A DNA stretch of 64,000 bases from Halotia branconii CENA392 (GCF_029953635.1 NZ_CP124543.1:1777455-1841454); one strand, 5' to 3'. Positions 41,602 through 50,902 are shown, counted from the stretch's first letter. A program made the numbers and translations. The notes: generated from the sequence alone by a model not told the origin.

Positions 41602-41853
41602 ATGGAGCAAATCCCTTTACCTTCACCTGTCCACTACGAACTTATACTGCAACTTTTAGAAAGACAAACTATGTCCGCTGTCAATCAAAATCCTGATTTG
41701 CGACGACAAGTCAACCAGCTAATTATTACCCTCCGAAAAGCGGCAGTCCAACAAAAGCAACTAGAAGAAATTTGTCAATTTTCTTCTGTAATGGTAGACC
41801 ATCGTTGGTCAATCAACCACCATAATGCTAATCAAGTTGCTACTCCTGATTGA
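41602..41853 (+). CDS. Small conserved cyanobacterial protein (DUF5340-like)
   Basis: 83 residues: begins MEQIPLPSPVHYELILQLLE, then a predicted helical region with VNQLIITLRKAAVQQKQLEE. I recall this as a short cyanobacteria-restricted family (DUF5340); the function is unknown. It is on the trpC strand, 90 bases downstream. A hairpin terminator lies 140 bases beyond its stop. Confidence 0.7.
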   Translation: MEQIPLPSPVHYELILQLLERQTMSAVNQNPDLRRQVNQLIITLRKAAVQQKQLEEICQFSSVMVDHRWSINHHNANQVATPD

Positions 41854-41992
41854 TTGGTTAAGTTAATTTTTAAAGCTATTTTGTGACACTCTTATTCGGT
41901 GCGTTTATTTCTTTAAGTATATAATTTTGTATATGTAGGAGTATTTATCTTTTAAAGTCGCGCAGGGGAAATTCCCTATGTCATATTGCAAT

Positions 41993-42024
41993 AAGTCGGT
42001 GAGGAAACTTCCTCGCCGACTTTT
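41993..42024 (+). terminator. Rho-independent terminator
   Basis: AAGTCGGTGAGGA pairs with TCCTCGCCGACTT (one G-T wobble) and ends in TTTT. It probably ends the transcript of the small gene at 41602-41853, 140 bases upstream. Confidence 0.75.
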
Positions 42025-42037
42025 GTCATGAAAGACA

Positions 42038-42239
42038 GGATTTACGCACAGGTAATACCGTTTCACTTTAAAGTTGATATATTTGGGCAAGCAGGGGAAG
42101 CAGGGGAAGCAGCACTTCGGCTGCGCGGAAATCGAGCGAAGTCGAGATTCAACTACCGCGTAGCTAAAGTGCTGCCCCCTGCGGTCTTAATGATAAGTCT
42201 TTACCCGAACACGATATCAGAGAGTTTTGGCGTAAGTCC
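42038..42239. mobile_element. 202-bp composite MITE-like element
   Basis: Outer ends GGATTTACGC (42038-42047) and GCGTAAGTCC (42230-42239) are near-perfect inverted repeats. Inside, the right part 42175-42219 (CCCCCTGCGGTCTTAATGAT then AAGTCTTTACCCGAACACGA) matches, on the other strand, the left end of the element that splits the toxin gene at 46872-47002. The left inner end ATACCGTTTCACTTTAAAG (42055-42073) is its degraded inverted partner. The middle carries the dispersed CACTTCGGCTGCGCGGAAAT repeat. No coding capacity. Confidence 0.65.
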
Positions 42240-42577
42240 TAAAATAAATAAAATTTGATAACTCATTGTATCTGTACCCCAATCTGTGAGATTCTAGATA
42301 ATCGCTGCTACAAAACTTAAGACAACTAGACAAAAATCATAAATGTCTCTTATCTACGAACTGACAACAATTCGCTACTCTACTTAGATAGATACCCCGT
42401 AAGTATTTACGTGTCTGGAGCGATCGCCAAACCGAACAGTTGTAAATAAGTCGGAGTCTTAAAAAATTACTGAGTCCAGCTAACCGACAAAACGATATTA
42501 CAAGATTAACTGTTATGCAGGTGAATATCTAATATTCATTATCTCCTTTAACTTTTATTTGACTTTAGGACATAAAT
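42240..42577. promoter_or_regulatory. Upstream region of the class V aminotransferase
   Basis: 338 bases with no gene. A 14-base palindrome CGTAAGTATTTACG lies at 42398-42411 and a HIP1-like CGATCGCC at about 42421. It must contain the promoter of the gene at 42578, but no boxes are clear. Confidence 0.4.
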
Positions 42578-43732
42578 ATGGATAATAAGCTGATGCTGAT
42601 GATTCCTGGCCCTACGCCAGTACCAGAAGCAGCCTTACTGGCTTTAGCCAAGCACCCGATTGGACACCGCACCAGTGAGTTTAGCAACATATTGGCGGAG
42701 GTTACAGAAAACCTCAAATGGCTGCACCAAACTCAAAGCGATGTACTGATGCTGAATGTCAGTGGTACAGGTGCGGCAGAAGCGGGAATAATTAATTTTC
42801 TCTCATCTGGCGATCGCATTTTAGTTGGCTCTAATGGTAAATTTGGCGAACGCTGGGTAGAAGTTGGTCAAGCATACGGTTTGAATGTAGAAGCAATTAC
42901 AGCTGAATGGGGTAAGCCTTTAGATCCAGCGTTGTTTGCTGCCAAACTCCAAGCTGATACCGAAAAGCAAATCAAAGCTGTCATTATTACCCATAGTGAA
43001 ACTTCAACAGGTGTGTTAAATGACTTAGAAACCATCAATCGTCATGTTAAAGAACATGGCGAAGCCTTGATTATTGTTGATGCTGTTACTAGCTTGGGTG
43101 CGTTTAATTTACCAGTAGATACTTGGGGTTTGGATATAGTCGCCTCTGGTTCTCAAAAAGGTTACATGATTCCTCCCGGCTTAGGATTTGTTAGTGTCAG
43201 TCCTAAAGCTTGGGAAGCCTACAAAACTGCGAAATTACCGAAATATTATTTAGATTTAGGTAAATATCGGAAATCTACAGCCAAAAACACTACTCCTTTC
43301 ACACCTCCGGTAAATTTAATCATGGCGCTACATGCCACGTTACGGATGATGAGAGAGGAAGGCTTGGAGTCAATATTTGCTCGGCATGAACGGCTGAAGA
43401 ATGCCACCCGTGCTGCTGTTAAAGGGTTAAATTTACCCTTGTTAGGAGCAGATAGTTGTGCCAGTCCAGCGATTACAGCTGTAGCACCACAAGGTGTTGA
43501 AGCGGATAAAATTCGGTCATTGATGAAGAAGCGCTTTGATATTGCCTTAGCAGGTGGTCAAGACCATCTGGCTAATAAAATTTTCCGTATTGGTCACTTG
43601 GGCTTTGTCAGCGATCGCGATATTCTCAGCTGCATAGCATCCCTAGAAGTTGCTTTATCTGAACTCGGTTACGAAAACTTCACTCCGGGAGCTGGTGTAG
43701 CGGCAGCAACTAGAGTGTTTAGCCAATCATGA
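42578..43732 (+). CDS. Class V PLP aminotransferase (serine/alanine-glyoxylate type)
   Basis: 384 residues. LMIPGPTPVPEAALLALAKH and GHRTSEFSNI at the start, IIVDAVTSLGAFNLPVDTWG, and the PLP-lysine site ASGSQKGYMIPPGLGFV are those of alanine-glyoxylate/serine-pyruvate aminotransferases. In older cyanobacterial annotations this family is often called the 'soluble hydrogenase 42 kDa subunit'; nothing in the sequence supports a hydrogenase role. A photorespiratory role (glyoxylate to glycine) is the best inference. Terminator at 43771-43801. Confidence 0.9.
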   Translation: MDNKLMLMIPGPTPVPEAALLALAKHPIGHRTSEFSNILAEVTENLKWLHQTQSDVLMLNVSGTGAAEAGIINFLSSGDRILVGSNGKFGERWVEVGQAYGLNVEAITAEWGKPLDPALFAAKLQADTEKQIKAVIITHSETSTGVLNDLETINRHVKEHGEALIIVDAVTSLGAFNLPVDTWGLDIVASGSQKGYMIPPGLGFVSVSPKAWEAYKTAKLPKYYLDLGKYRKSTAKNTTPFTPPVNLIMALHATLRMMREEGLESIFARHERLKNATRAAVKGLNLPLLGADSCASPAITAVAPQGVEADKIRSLMKKRFDIALAGGQDHLANKIFRIGHLGFVSDRDILSCIASLEVALSELGYENFTPGAGVAAATRVFSQS

Positions 43733-43770
43733 ATTTGAAATAGAAGTAATAATACCTAGTATTAAATTAA

Positions 43771-43801
43771 AAGAGCGAGTTAACAAATCGCTCTTTTTTT
43801 T
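43771..43801 (+). terminator. Rho-independent terminator
   Basis: AAGAGCGA (43771-43778), loop, TCGCTCTT (43788-43795) and a T-run, 38 bases after the aminotransferase stop. Confidence 0.9.
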
Positions 43802-43910
43802 ATATTTAAAAGAGTCAAAACGGTAAAATTCTATTTTCCTACATATCGGTTTTGGTACAAAGCAGAGTGGATGTGACATACCTTAGTTTTCCTGTACAAG
43901 CTAATCATAC

Positions 43911-44153
43911 CTAAGCTGTCTCTAGCCAATCGTAAATTTGTTCTAACTGCTCTAAAGTAATCAATCCATACTGCCAAAGAATCATTGGTAAAGGACCAGG
44001 ATCTTGCTCGCGATGTCGCATTGCAACTGCAAGCGACGCAGCGGAAATTGATAAATCTTCCTGTAAAAAATGTATTAGTCGAGAATAAGTTGATGGTGAC
44101 ACGTTTAACTCACCTCCTTGCCTAGTGTGTACTGTCATATAACGATTTACCAT
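43911..44153 (-). CDS. Small conserved cyanobacterial protein (DUF2949-like)
   Basis: 80 residues. LIHFLQEDLSISAASLAVAM then HREQDPGPLPMILWQYGLIT and LEQLEQIYDWLE match a short cyanobacterial family (DUF2949) as I recall it. The function is unknown. It stands alone, on the minus strand, with an upstream gap of about 490 bases. Confidence 0.75.
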   Translation of the reverse strand: MVNRYMTVHTRQGGELNVSPSTYSRLIHFLQEDLSISAASLAVAMRHREQDPGPLPMILWQYGLITLEQLEQIYDWLETA

Positions 44154-44646
44154 TGTTCAGTAACCCGCAGCTAATATTTCATTTGTGACTATACGATTAC
44201 CGGATAAATACTCGACAAATTGTTTGAATATTCCGGAAACAGAGCATTTTTATGGTGAAAACTTGGAAATATTACCTTTAACAACACTTGTCTGCCCAAT
44301 TTTTAAGCTACTAGTTACCCAGGTCAAATTGGCTTCATCTTTTTTACCTTAGTGCTTAATTTAATTACAGCTGTGGTAACAAAGATTCCATAGCCTATAC
44401 TCCCTTATGAGCGACTATTTACACCTACTGCCAAAGGAATATTTTTTGAGACTCAACCATTGAGATGTGATTCTACCTTGGAAATAGCAGTATTTCCTAG
44501 TTTTGACATGATATTAAATAGTAGCCTCACAATTCATCTTTTTACACATACTTGATGTATTTTTTACACAAACATTATGAAACAAATTTTATCGGTTCTT
44601 ACAGGGGAAACTACCTAAATACTGGTCTTTGCAAAGCCACTGATAT
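44154..44646. other. 493-base gap without recognised features
   Basis: AT-rich sequence with no repeat array, no convincing small gene and no terminator that I can see. It should contain the promoter of the small gene ending at 44153. Confidence 0.4.
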
Positions 44647-45153
44647 TTAAAATTCAATTTTGACGCGATCGCCTTGCTGCAAATTTAGTTCAGCGGCTCG
44701 TCCAGATCGCAGTTCAATGACCGTATCAACAGGTACATTAGGCCCATAAGTAGGACAAGGATCTCCAGTACAGGGAGGTGCAGAAGTTTCTACATACATT
44801 ACCACTCCATTTTGTAAAAATACCATATCCAGAGGCACTGGCACATTTTTCATCCAAAATCTAACGGGTTGTGGAGAGGGAAACTTAAATAGCATCCCCC
44901 GATTATCTGGTAAAGCTGGCCGATACATTAATCCTTTTTCTTGCTGTTCTTGAGTCTTTGCCACTTCTAACTGAATTGTTGTGTTATTAGGAACAATGGC
45001 TTTGGCTGAAATTGGTAGTGTTTGTCCTGTGGGTGCTGCTGTTTGACTGGTAGGGCTTGGAGTTGGTGTCGGAGGTTTGGCTGTTGTCTGCATCGAACAG
45101 CCCATGAGCAAAATACCCAGCAATATTGGAATTAAGCTTAGCCAACGTATCAT
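44647..45153 (-). CDS. DUF192-family lipoprotein
   Basis: 168 residues. The N-terminus ends in LLMGC, a lipobox, followed by a Thr/Pro-rich linker; the rest is the DUF192 domain (EVAKTQEQQEKGLMYRPALP, NRGMLFKFPSPQPVRFWMKN, then VPLDMVFL). The domain is a small beta-barrel of unknown biochemical role, often secreted. CTGDPC within the domain could form a disulfide. It has its own transcription unit on the minus strand. Confidence 0.9.
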   Translation of the reverse strand: MIRWLSLIPILLGILLMGCSMQTTAKPPTPTPSPTSQTAAPTGQTLPISAKAIVPNNTTIQLEVAKTQEQQEKGLMYRPALPDNRGMLFKFPSPQPVRFWMKNVPVPLDMVFLQNGVVMYVETSAPPCTGDPCPTYGPNVPVDTVIELRSGRAAELNLQQGDRVKIEF

Positions 45154-45360
45154 ATAGTTTGGGGTTTTGTAATTTAGATTTCGATTTTACAGAATTTAAG
45201 CCAGAAAGCCTATGATTTTTAGTTGTTTTCTTGGTGAACTTGGCAAGTATGAGTGAGTAATTTTACTAGGAAAAGGGAATAGGGACTAGGGACTAGGGGC
45301 TAGTACCGCTGCGCGGAAGTCAAAGTTTAAAACTCAAAAGTTAAAAGACTTATAAAAAAT
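45154..45360. repeat. Intergenic gap with GGGACTA heptamers
   Basis: Heptamer units GGGAATA, GGGACTA, GGGACTA, GGGGCTA at about 45275-45302, followed by a CGCTGCGCGGAAGTC fragment. Otherwise nothing recognised. Confidence 0.7.
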
Positions 45361-45394
45361 AAAATTAAAACTCCCACCTTTTCAGTGGTGGGAG
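45361..45394 (-). terminator. Rho-independent terminator of the response regulator gene
   Basis: Read on the minus strand, CTCCCACC, an eight-base loop ACTGAAAA, GGTGGGAG and then TTTTAATTTT. It lies 46 bases after the stop codon at 45441. Confidence 0.9.
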
Positions 45395-45440
45395 CCAGGA
45401 ATTTTGTTGTGTAGCTTTTGCTGCTCCTGTCATGAGCTTG

Positions 45441-46127
45441 TTAAGATTCTCTTAAAACGTACCCTACACCTCGAACCGTTTGAATCAGACGCTTTTGTCC
45501 TTCTTCTTCGATTTTCAGACGTAAGTAGCGAATATACACTTCAATCACATTCGACTCACCCATAAAATCGTAACCCCAGACATTCTCTAAAATTTGTTCG
45601 CGGGTTAAGACTTCACGGGGATGTTCCATTAAAAACTTTAATAGTTCAAATTCTTTCATTGTTAAGTCAATCGGCCTACCGTTATGTATGGCGCGGCGAG
45701 TTGCTAGATCTAAAATTAGTTCTCCAAAACGTAACTGTTCGGTTGTCTCGATATCAGGTTTTAAATAAAGACGAATCAACTTTAAAAAGTCTTCGGGACG
45801 GTATGGCTTGAGGATGTAATCATCAGCCCCAGCTTCTAGACAAGCCACACGATCATCAATTGTATCTCTGGCCATTAAAATTAGCACAGGCGATCGCATA
45901 CCAGTACTTCTGAGATTTTTGCACAATGAAAGTCCTGATTCACCTGCAAGCATTCGGTCTAAAACAATTAAAGCAGGTTGGCGATCGCGACAGTGTTGTA
46001 AACCGCTGGCTGCATCATGAGCCAAAATCGCATCATAACCAGCCTCTTGCAAATCAAAAGACAGCTGATTTGCCAAGCTATCATCGGTTTCAATCACTAA
46101 AACACAAGGACTGTGAGCAAGTGTCAT
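45441..46127 (-). CDS. OmpR/PhoB-family response regulator
   Basis: 228 residues. Receiver domain 7-120 with acidic pair in ETDDS, phosphoacceptor Asp57 (LIVLDRML) and KPYRPED after the conserved Lys; winged-helix DNA-binding domain 128-226 ending IQTVRGVGYVL. The receiver resembles that of NblR-type regulators of cyanobacteria, which act in phycobilisome degradation under nutrient or light stress, but I would not assign it on sight. No histidine kinase gene is adjacent. Monocistronic, with its own terminator. Confidence 0.9.
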   Translation of the reverse strand: MTLAHSPCVLVIETDDSLANQLSFDLQEAGYDAILAHDAASGLQHCRDRQPALIVLDRMLAGESGLSLCKNLRSTGMRSPVLILMARDTIDDRVACLEAGADDYILKPYRPEDFLKLIRLYLKPDIETTEQLRFGELILDLATRRAIHNGRPIDLTMKEFELLKFLMEHPREVLTREQILENVWGYDFMGESNVIEVYIRYLRLKIEEEGQKRLIQTVRGVGYVLRES

Positions 46128-46486
46128 AACAATTTGGGATATTGGATTTTGGACAGTGCAGATGTTTCAGATAATTCTGGACATCAGCTAGAAGTGTAAT
46201 TACAAGTTTTTGTCGATGGATAAATCCTAAGTTAATATGCTGCCTCAAATTTCTTTTAGCAGGTTTAGGTATCAGCCATCAAATTTTTAGATGCAATTTT
46301 AATCACTAATTCCAAATTCCATTCCTGTACTAGTAATCTGGAAGGAATTTCCCAATTGGTAAGACAAAGCATTAGCTCACAATTGCTCCAATGCGAGTTA
46401 TGGGTGCTACATAAGGCCAGGTTCGAGAAGTGCTGTGTTAGTTTGGTCAATATGGGCGTAAAGATTCACCTTTAGCTATTGTGCCT
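46128..46486. other. Gap between response regulator and toxin-antitoxin locus
   Basis: 359 bases containing divergent promoters by arrangement. No repeat arrays or clear operators seen; a short minus-strand open frame (46265-46450) has no family features. Confidence 0.4.
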
Positions 46487-46732
46487 ATGCCAGTTACAAC
46501 AGTCACAAAGACCGGACAAATTACTCTACCTGAAGAAATTCGGCAGCATCTTAAGTTAGTGAGCGGTAGCCAAGTTGAGTTTGTGATTGACGAGGACGGT
46601 CAAGTCAAAATCTTCCCTCTCAACGTTGCCGTAGAAACCCTATCTGGTATTCTCCATCGACCAGGCATCCCACCAACCTCCTTTGAGGATATGGAAACAG
46701 CCATCTCTGAAGGTGCGAATGATTGGACTTGA
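46487..46732 (+). CDS. AbrB/SpoVT-type antitoxin (VapB-like)
   Basis: 81 residues from ATG 46487; an in-frame GTG two codons earlier is possible. VTKTGQITLPEEIRQHLKLV then GSQVEFVIDEDGQVKIFPL is the swapped-hairpin AbrB DNA-binding domain of VapB-type antitoxins; the C-terminus would bind and block the toxin. Its end overlaps the toxin start at 46719 by 14 bases, typical of such operons. As the toxin gene is broken, this antitoxin is now an orphan, possibly still acting as a DNA-binding repressor. Confidence 0.88.
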   Translation: MPVTTVTKTGQITLPEEIRQHLKLVSGSQVEFVIDEDGQVKIFPLNVAVETLSGILHRPGIPPTSFEDMETAISEGANDWT

Positions 46733-47236
46733 TACCAATGTCTTGGTTCGATACCTCACTAAAGATAATGAGCAGCAATGGCAACAAGCTGTTATGGTAA
46801 TTCAAAAGAATCAGCCTTGCTTTATCACCAATATCGTTTTGTGTGAAATGGTTTGGGTGCTTAGAGGAGTAATACCATGTCCGGTTAAAGACTTCTCATT
46901 AAGACCGCAGGGGGCAGGGAGCAGGGAGCAGAGGGAGAAAGAGTTTTCAGGTTTTTGCACAGACGCGGGATTCATAACTAATAAGCCGGACATGATATAA
47001 ACTATGGCTTTCTTAAAGACGAGATTATTAATGTGCTAGAGGCTATGTTGCATAGTGCAGCCTTTGAATTTGAAAATCGCTCGACAGTTGACCAAGCTCT
47101 ACAGCGATATAAGCAGGGTAAAGCTGATTTTTCTGATTACCTGATTGGGGCAGTATCTCAACAGGCGGGTTGCACAGAAACCGTGAGCTTCGATGGCAAA
47201 TTGAAGGGTGAACGAGGATTTCAGTGTCTGAAGTAG
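46719..47236 (+). pseudogene. PIN-domain toxin gene (VapC-like) split by a 131-bp insertion
   Basis: The frame starts MIGLDTNVLVRYLTKDNEQQ (PIN Asp) and runs through CEMVWVLRGV to 46871. It resumes at 47003 in another frame with YGFLKDEIINVLEAML, then FSDYLIGAVSQQAGC and FDGKLKG, ending at 47236. Removing 46872-47002 restores one continuous PIN domain of about 128 residues with all expected acidic residues (D5, E43-type, D100-type). The insert is 131 bases, so it also shifts the frame, and translation through it stops near 47000. The toxin should be inactive unless the element is excised. Confidence 0.88.
46872..47002. mobile_element. 131-bp MITE-like insertion in the toxin gene
   Basis: Ends are inverted: ATACCATGTCCGGTTAA at the left and, complemented, ATATCATGTCCGGCTTA at the right. 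The inner part includes the purine-rich CAGGGGGCAGGGAGCAGGGA repeat. Its left 46 bases match, on the other strand, 42175-42219 of the element at 42038-42239. It has no reading frame, so mobility would depend on a transposase elsewhere. Exact target duplication is unclear; TA or ATA is possible. Confidence 0.8.
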
Positions 47237-47426
47237 CGTTGCCAGCTAACACTGCGTGGCAGCGAACGGTCGAAAGCTACTAGTTCCAAGTTCGAGTTTG
47301 TTTGCTGCCGTTGCTCAGTGGAAACCACAATAATTCCACGCACAGATTACCTTACTCAATATCTTTGTAGGTTGCGATCGCCTCTGCTCGAAATATGCGA
47401 TAATTTTTGATTCAGCCTTAATTGAC

Positions 47427-48062
47427 TCAATGCGTAAGTTCCCCACGCAAAAATCTCCTTAACCACCTAATAGCCTCACTTGTTGTTTGCTCGTTGGCAA
47501 TTTGGAGGCATTGCTGGACAATTTCTGAAACGTTAGGAAAATAGCTGCTTTCTGTAATTACGTAATTTTCACCCTGCAATCTATAAATTAATAGCTGCTT
47601 ACTCTTTAACAGCCAAATCTCTGGCACTTTATAAGGTAGATAGTCATCAATACTAGTATAACTAGTAACATCTACTTCAATTACTAAATCGGGTGGAGGG
47701 TCATTGAGCCAGTCGATACGCTTCTTACCTACTGCGGATCTCCAATTTTGAATGTAAAAGCAATAGTCAGGCTCAATGCCGCTAACAAGAGGCAAACTCA
47801 TCGTGATGGGTGTAAATGAGTCGTATGTGCGGTTTAAGTGATCGAGTAAAACTGTTACTATCAATCCCAGCAAGCTCGCATCTCTTCCATGCTCTGGTAA
47901 GGGTGACATTAGTAATATCTCTCCAGGTCGATATTTAATGCGAGGCGAGGCGCGATCGCCTAGTTGCTGAGTTAGTGCTTGATAGTCTTGCCAGTCTCCC
48001 AAAAGTTTTAACACCGCGCCTGGTGGCAGTTCGATTTTTTCAGGTGTAATTATAGTATGCAT
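47427..48062 (-). CDS. Uma2-family (DUF820) putative endonuclease
   Basis: 211 residues from ATG 48062; a TTG at 48095 would add 11 residues. The Uma2 family has a PD-(D/E)xK nuclease fold and is hugely expanded in cyanobacteria. The core is visible: GIEPDYCFYIQN, DPPPDLVIEVDVTSYT (Asp and Glu-x-Asp) and YLPYKVPEIWLL. The biological role is unknown. A second, diverged member is at 52031-52663. Confidence 0.88.
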   Translation of the reverse strand: MHTIITPEKIELPPGAVLKLLGDWQDYQALTQQLGDRASPRIKYRPGEILLMSPLPEHGRDASLLGLIVTVLLDHLNRTYDSFTPITMSLPLVSGIEPDYCFYIQNWRSAVGKKRIDWLNDPPPDLVIEVDVTSYTSIDDYLPYKVPEIWLLKSKQLLIYRLQGENYVITESSYFPNVSEIVQQCLQIANEQTTSEAIRWLRRFLRGELTH

Positions 48063-48153
48063 ACTAGCCTGCCTCGAAAAACTCAGTCTACACAAAACGG
48101 TAGCTATTCTTAAATAACCTTCTGTTCAGCGAAAATGAGCGAACAACTACTAA

Positions 48154-49071
48154 TTAAGGTAATTCTACCGAAGTTGGTTTAGCAATATGTGGCAGACCCC
48201 AGCCTAACTTCTCCCGCAAAATCCGGAAAAACTCTGTTGGTTGTAGACGAATGAACTTGACACTATATGGCGATCGCTCTAAATATACCCGATCCTCTGG
48301 GAAAATGTAGCATCCACCATTGCCATCTACCACCATCACTAACCGAGGGATATTAACTGGGTAAATATTGACAGGTTCTGTATCCGGAAATACTAATGCC
48401 CGCGAAGCCAAAGAATGGGGACAAATAGGTACTAGTTGTAACACGGGTACACCAGGGGTAACTACTGGACCACCAGCACTTAAAGAATAAGCGGTAGAAC
48501 CAGTTGGCGTAGAAACAATCACACCATCGGCGGCAATATCTACTGGTGCATGATGCCCTACGGCAATTTCAAAATGGCACATAGAGGTCAATGGCTCTCG
48601 ATGTAACACCATTTCATTTAAGCAAAGAGCCTCCCACAGTACCGAGTCTCCCCGCAGCACTTTGACTGTGAGCATGGCTCGTTCTTCAATTTCATACTTA
48701 CCTGTCATCACCTGCTCTATTGCTTGGGGCAATTGATTTAGGTAAGCTTCCGTTAAAAAACCCATGTGACCAGTATTCACCGTTAGTAGGGGAATACCAC
48801 AAGGGGCAACCTGACGCGATGCTGCCAAAACAGTGCCATCTCCCCCCAATACAACTGCAAATTCCATGTCTGAGTCAAAACCAGGGGGTGTCAAACCATC
48901 AATTGGGGTGTGACATACAGGACTCTCCGGATTAGAGTAGCCAAGTATGCCACCGATACTCGATGTAATACATACATTCCAACCGGCAGCGGTTAGCTTG
49001 TCTTTCAACTCGATAGCGACACGACCCGCTATCGGTTTTACGTCATTATAGATAATGCCTGCTTTCGGCAC
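48154..49071 (-). CDS. nadK: NAD kinase
   Basis: 305 residues. Phosphorylates NAD to NADP. The [11 protein letters not shown] motif (catalytic Asp), [21 protein letters not shown] and the [20 protein letters not shown] motif are all present. Cyanobacteria usually have two NAD kinases; this one has the longer N-terminal part, with [11 protein letters not shown] preceded by a linker ending PPGFDSDM. It lies 115 bases from ycf39 in the same direction. Confidence 0.95.
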   Translation of the reverse strand: MPKAGIIYNDVKPIAGRVAIELKDKLTAAGWNVCITSSIGGILGYSNPESPVCHTPIDGLTPPGFDSDMEFAVVLGGDGTVLAASRQVAPCGIPLLTVNTGHMGFLTEAYLNQLPQAIEQVMTGKYEIEERAMLTVKVLRGDSVLWEALCLNEMVLHREPLTSMCHFEIAVGHHAPVDIAADGVIVSTPTGSTAYSLSAGGPVVTPGVPVLQLVPICPHSLASRALVFPDTEPVNIYPVNIPRLVMVVDGNGGCYIFPEDRVYLERSPYSVKFIRLQPTEFFRILREKLGWGLPHIAKPTSVELP

Positions 49072-49186
49072 ACTTAAATATCCAAGTTTTGGGCGATGCT
49101 CTGTCTTAGTAATCGTGACATATTTTGGACAACATAGTCATTAGTCTCAAGTTTAAAGTCCAAAAATTGGTGATGTTAACCACGGA

Positions 49187-50185
49187 CTATTGACTATTAG
49201 CCTTTGATGACTGCTTAAATGCAGCCTTTTTCGATTTATCTTTTTTGGTTTTATTTTTCTCGTAGTCTAATTCCTTCAGCTTTTTCATAATTCGGCTAAA
49301 GTACTCTTGCAGGTAACTTTCTAGAGTAGTGGTTTGTTGGGGGTCTAATCCAAAGACTTTGTATGTCTCATCCATTGAGGCGTTTAAAGGTCTACCACTT
49401 GCCAAAACTTCTGTAAATTCTAGCCTATCTGCTACATTCCAACCCCACTGAAAAAACCGGATGACGCGGCGCACGGTACGCAGGAGGTTGATTGGCATCC
49501 GTGTAACTCTGGCTTCTTTGGCAGATAAACGCTCACACAGACTAATAATTTCCTCAGCACTCCAAGCACGAGTACCAACAACAGGGAAAGCTTGTTTTTC
49601 AGTTTCTGGCACACTCAAAGCTCGAATCGCAAATTTTGCAATGTCTTGAGTGTCCATATAGGCGATGGGTGAAGAGTTACCAGTTACCCAAACTGGTTGA
49701 TTTTCTAAAATCGGTATGCCGTATTGACCGATTAACCCTTGCATAAACCCAGCTAATTTTATGATGGTGTAGTTTAATCCAGATTCAGCTAAAAAGAGTT
49801 CTGTACAACGTTTAATTTCCATCAGGGGTACTTCTGGGTACTTCTCGGCATCAAGAATAGAAAAGAAGATAAAACGTTCTACGTTTGCAGCTTTTGCTGC
49901 TTGAATCAATGCTACCTGACCTTCCCAATCTACCTGTTTTATGGTCAGTGAATCCGTAGCGCGAGAGGTTGCAGCGTCGATGACTGCGTTTACACCTTCT
50001 AATGCTTCTGGTAGGGTTTGAGGATCACACAAATCTCCCCGGACTAGTTCTGCACCCCATTCTTTTAGAAAAGCAGCTTTTTTGGTACTCCGGACAAGAC
50101 AGCGTACCTTATACCCCTCATCGATAGCCCGACGAGCCACTTGTCTTCCTAAGGTGCCAGTAGCACCGACGATTAATAATGTCAT
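49187..50185 (-). CDS. ycf39: Ycf39-type atypical short-chain dehydrogenase, photosystem II assembly factor
   Basis: 332 residues. NmrA-like Rossmann protein with LLIVGATGTLGRQVARRAID; the catalytic Tyr-x-x-x-Lys is replaced as in other Ycf39/HCF244 proteins. QVDWEGQVALIQAAKAANVE, FIFFSILDAEKYPEVPLMEI and SSPIAYMDTQDIAKFAIRAL match the family. In Synechocystis Ycf39 binds Hlip proteins and helps early photosystem II reaction centre assembly and chlorophyll delivery to D1. The C-terminus carries a lysine-rich tail (NKTKKDKSKKAAFKQSSK) longer than I expect. It lies downstream of petM, separated by a terminator. Confidence 0.9.
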   Translation of the reverse strand: MTLLIVGATGTLGRQVARRAIDEGYKVRCLVRSTKKAAFLKEWGAELVRGDLCDPQTLPEALEGVNAVIDAATSRATDSLTIKQVDWEGQVALIQAAKAANVERFIFFSILDAEKYPEVPLMEIKRCTELFLAESGLNYTIIKLAGFMQGLIGQYGIPILENQPVWVTGNSSPIAYMDTQDIAKFAIRALSVPETEKQAFPVVGTRAWSAEEIISLCERLSAKEARVTRMPINLLRTVRRVIRFFQWGWNVADRLEFTEVLASGRPLNASMDETYKVFGLDPQQTTTLESYLQEYFSRIMKKLKELDYEKNKTKKDKSKKAAFKQSSKANSQ

Positions 50186-50300
50186 GAAGGTCGTAATAAA
50201 TTTTTAAGTTTTATGAGAAGAATCTTAACAGAATTATCTCTGTAAACAAAAGTTTACATTATTTTTAATCAACTTAATTGATACACAGAGACTGACGGAA

Positions 50301-50329
50301 AAAGCGTTGTCCGTTTTCCGGACACGCTA
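50301..50329 (-). terminator. Terminator between petM and ycf39
   Basis: On the minus strand AGCGTGTCCG, a short loop and CGGACAACGCT (one bulged base) are followed by TTTTTCC. An outer GACGGAA/TTCCGTC pair (50351-50357 and 50294-50300) extends the structure. It should end petM transcription, leaving ycf39 with its own promoter or with readthrough. Confidence 0.75.
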
Positions 50330-50384
50330 TTTTCCCAACACAAGCAAGCCTTCCGTCTTTTGTAGTTAGTTGTGAGGTAGAGGA

Positions 50385-50489
50385 TTATTCCTCTGCTCCC
50401 TGAATTTTTAACAATAAAGCACCCAAAGCCCAGCCCACGAAGATTAAACCAAAAGACAATAGAGCTGCATTTAAAATTTCGCCACCCAT
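50385..50489 (-). CDS. petM: Cytochrome b6f complex subunit PetM
   Basis: A 34-residue one-helix protein: [20 protein letters not shown] followed by [14 protein letters not shown]. This is the PetM (subunit VII) sequence, a small peripheral helix of the cytochrome b6f complex in the thylakoid membrane. AGGAG about nine bases before the ATG (complement of CTCCT at 50500-50504) supports the start. Confidence 0.95.
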   Translation of the reverse strand: MGGEILNAALLSFGLIFVGWALGALLLKIQGAEE

Positions 50490-50902
50490 GAGCGTGATTC
50501 TCCTTTGCGAATAGATAATTTACGATAATTCTAAAGGTCGCCCTTTAGATTTCCTGTTTTTTGGGCTGTTTGACTAAACTTGATTGCTCAAGTCTAACCT
50601 TCACTAGTCCTACGAACCAGGATTTGACCAAGTACATTAGACAGACTTAGGTACACTTAAGGCTTACCTGAAGCTCTACAACAGCTAACTTTGGATTAAA
50701 CCTGTGTAAACAATTCTAAACCAGTTTTACGGTCAATCCCTATTATCGGTAGATAAGAACAGTCTGAAAATACTAATATGCTGTAATTAAATGTACAGCC
50801 GAGTACAGTCGTACCTGTTGCAAAGAAGCAAGCTAAGCGTAACGTCTCCAAAAATTGGGTCAAGTCTGTTCCCTGTTCCCTATTTCCTGTTCCCTGCAAT
50901 CT
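50490..50902. promoter_or_regulatory. Divergent region between petM and pdxA
   Basis: 413 bases holding the petM promoter (left) and pdxA promoter (right). A GTTCCCTGTTCCCTATTTCC heptamer-like run lies at about 50868-50895, directly before the pdxA ATG. A minus-strand 76-codon frame here is made by this repeat and is not supported. Confidence 0.5.

Noticed and set aside
46265..46450. Minus-strand 61-codon open frame before the antitoxin gene
   Set aside because: No family features or ribosome binding site; likely chance.
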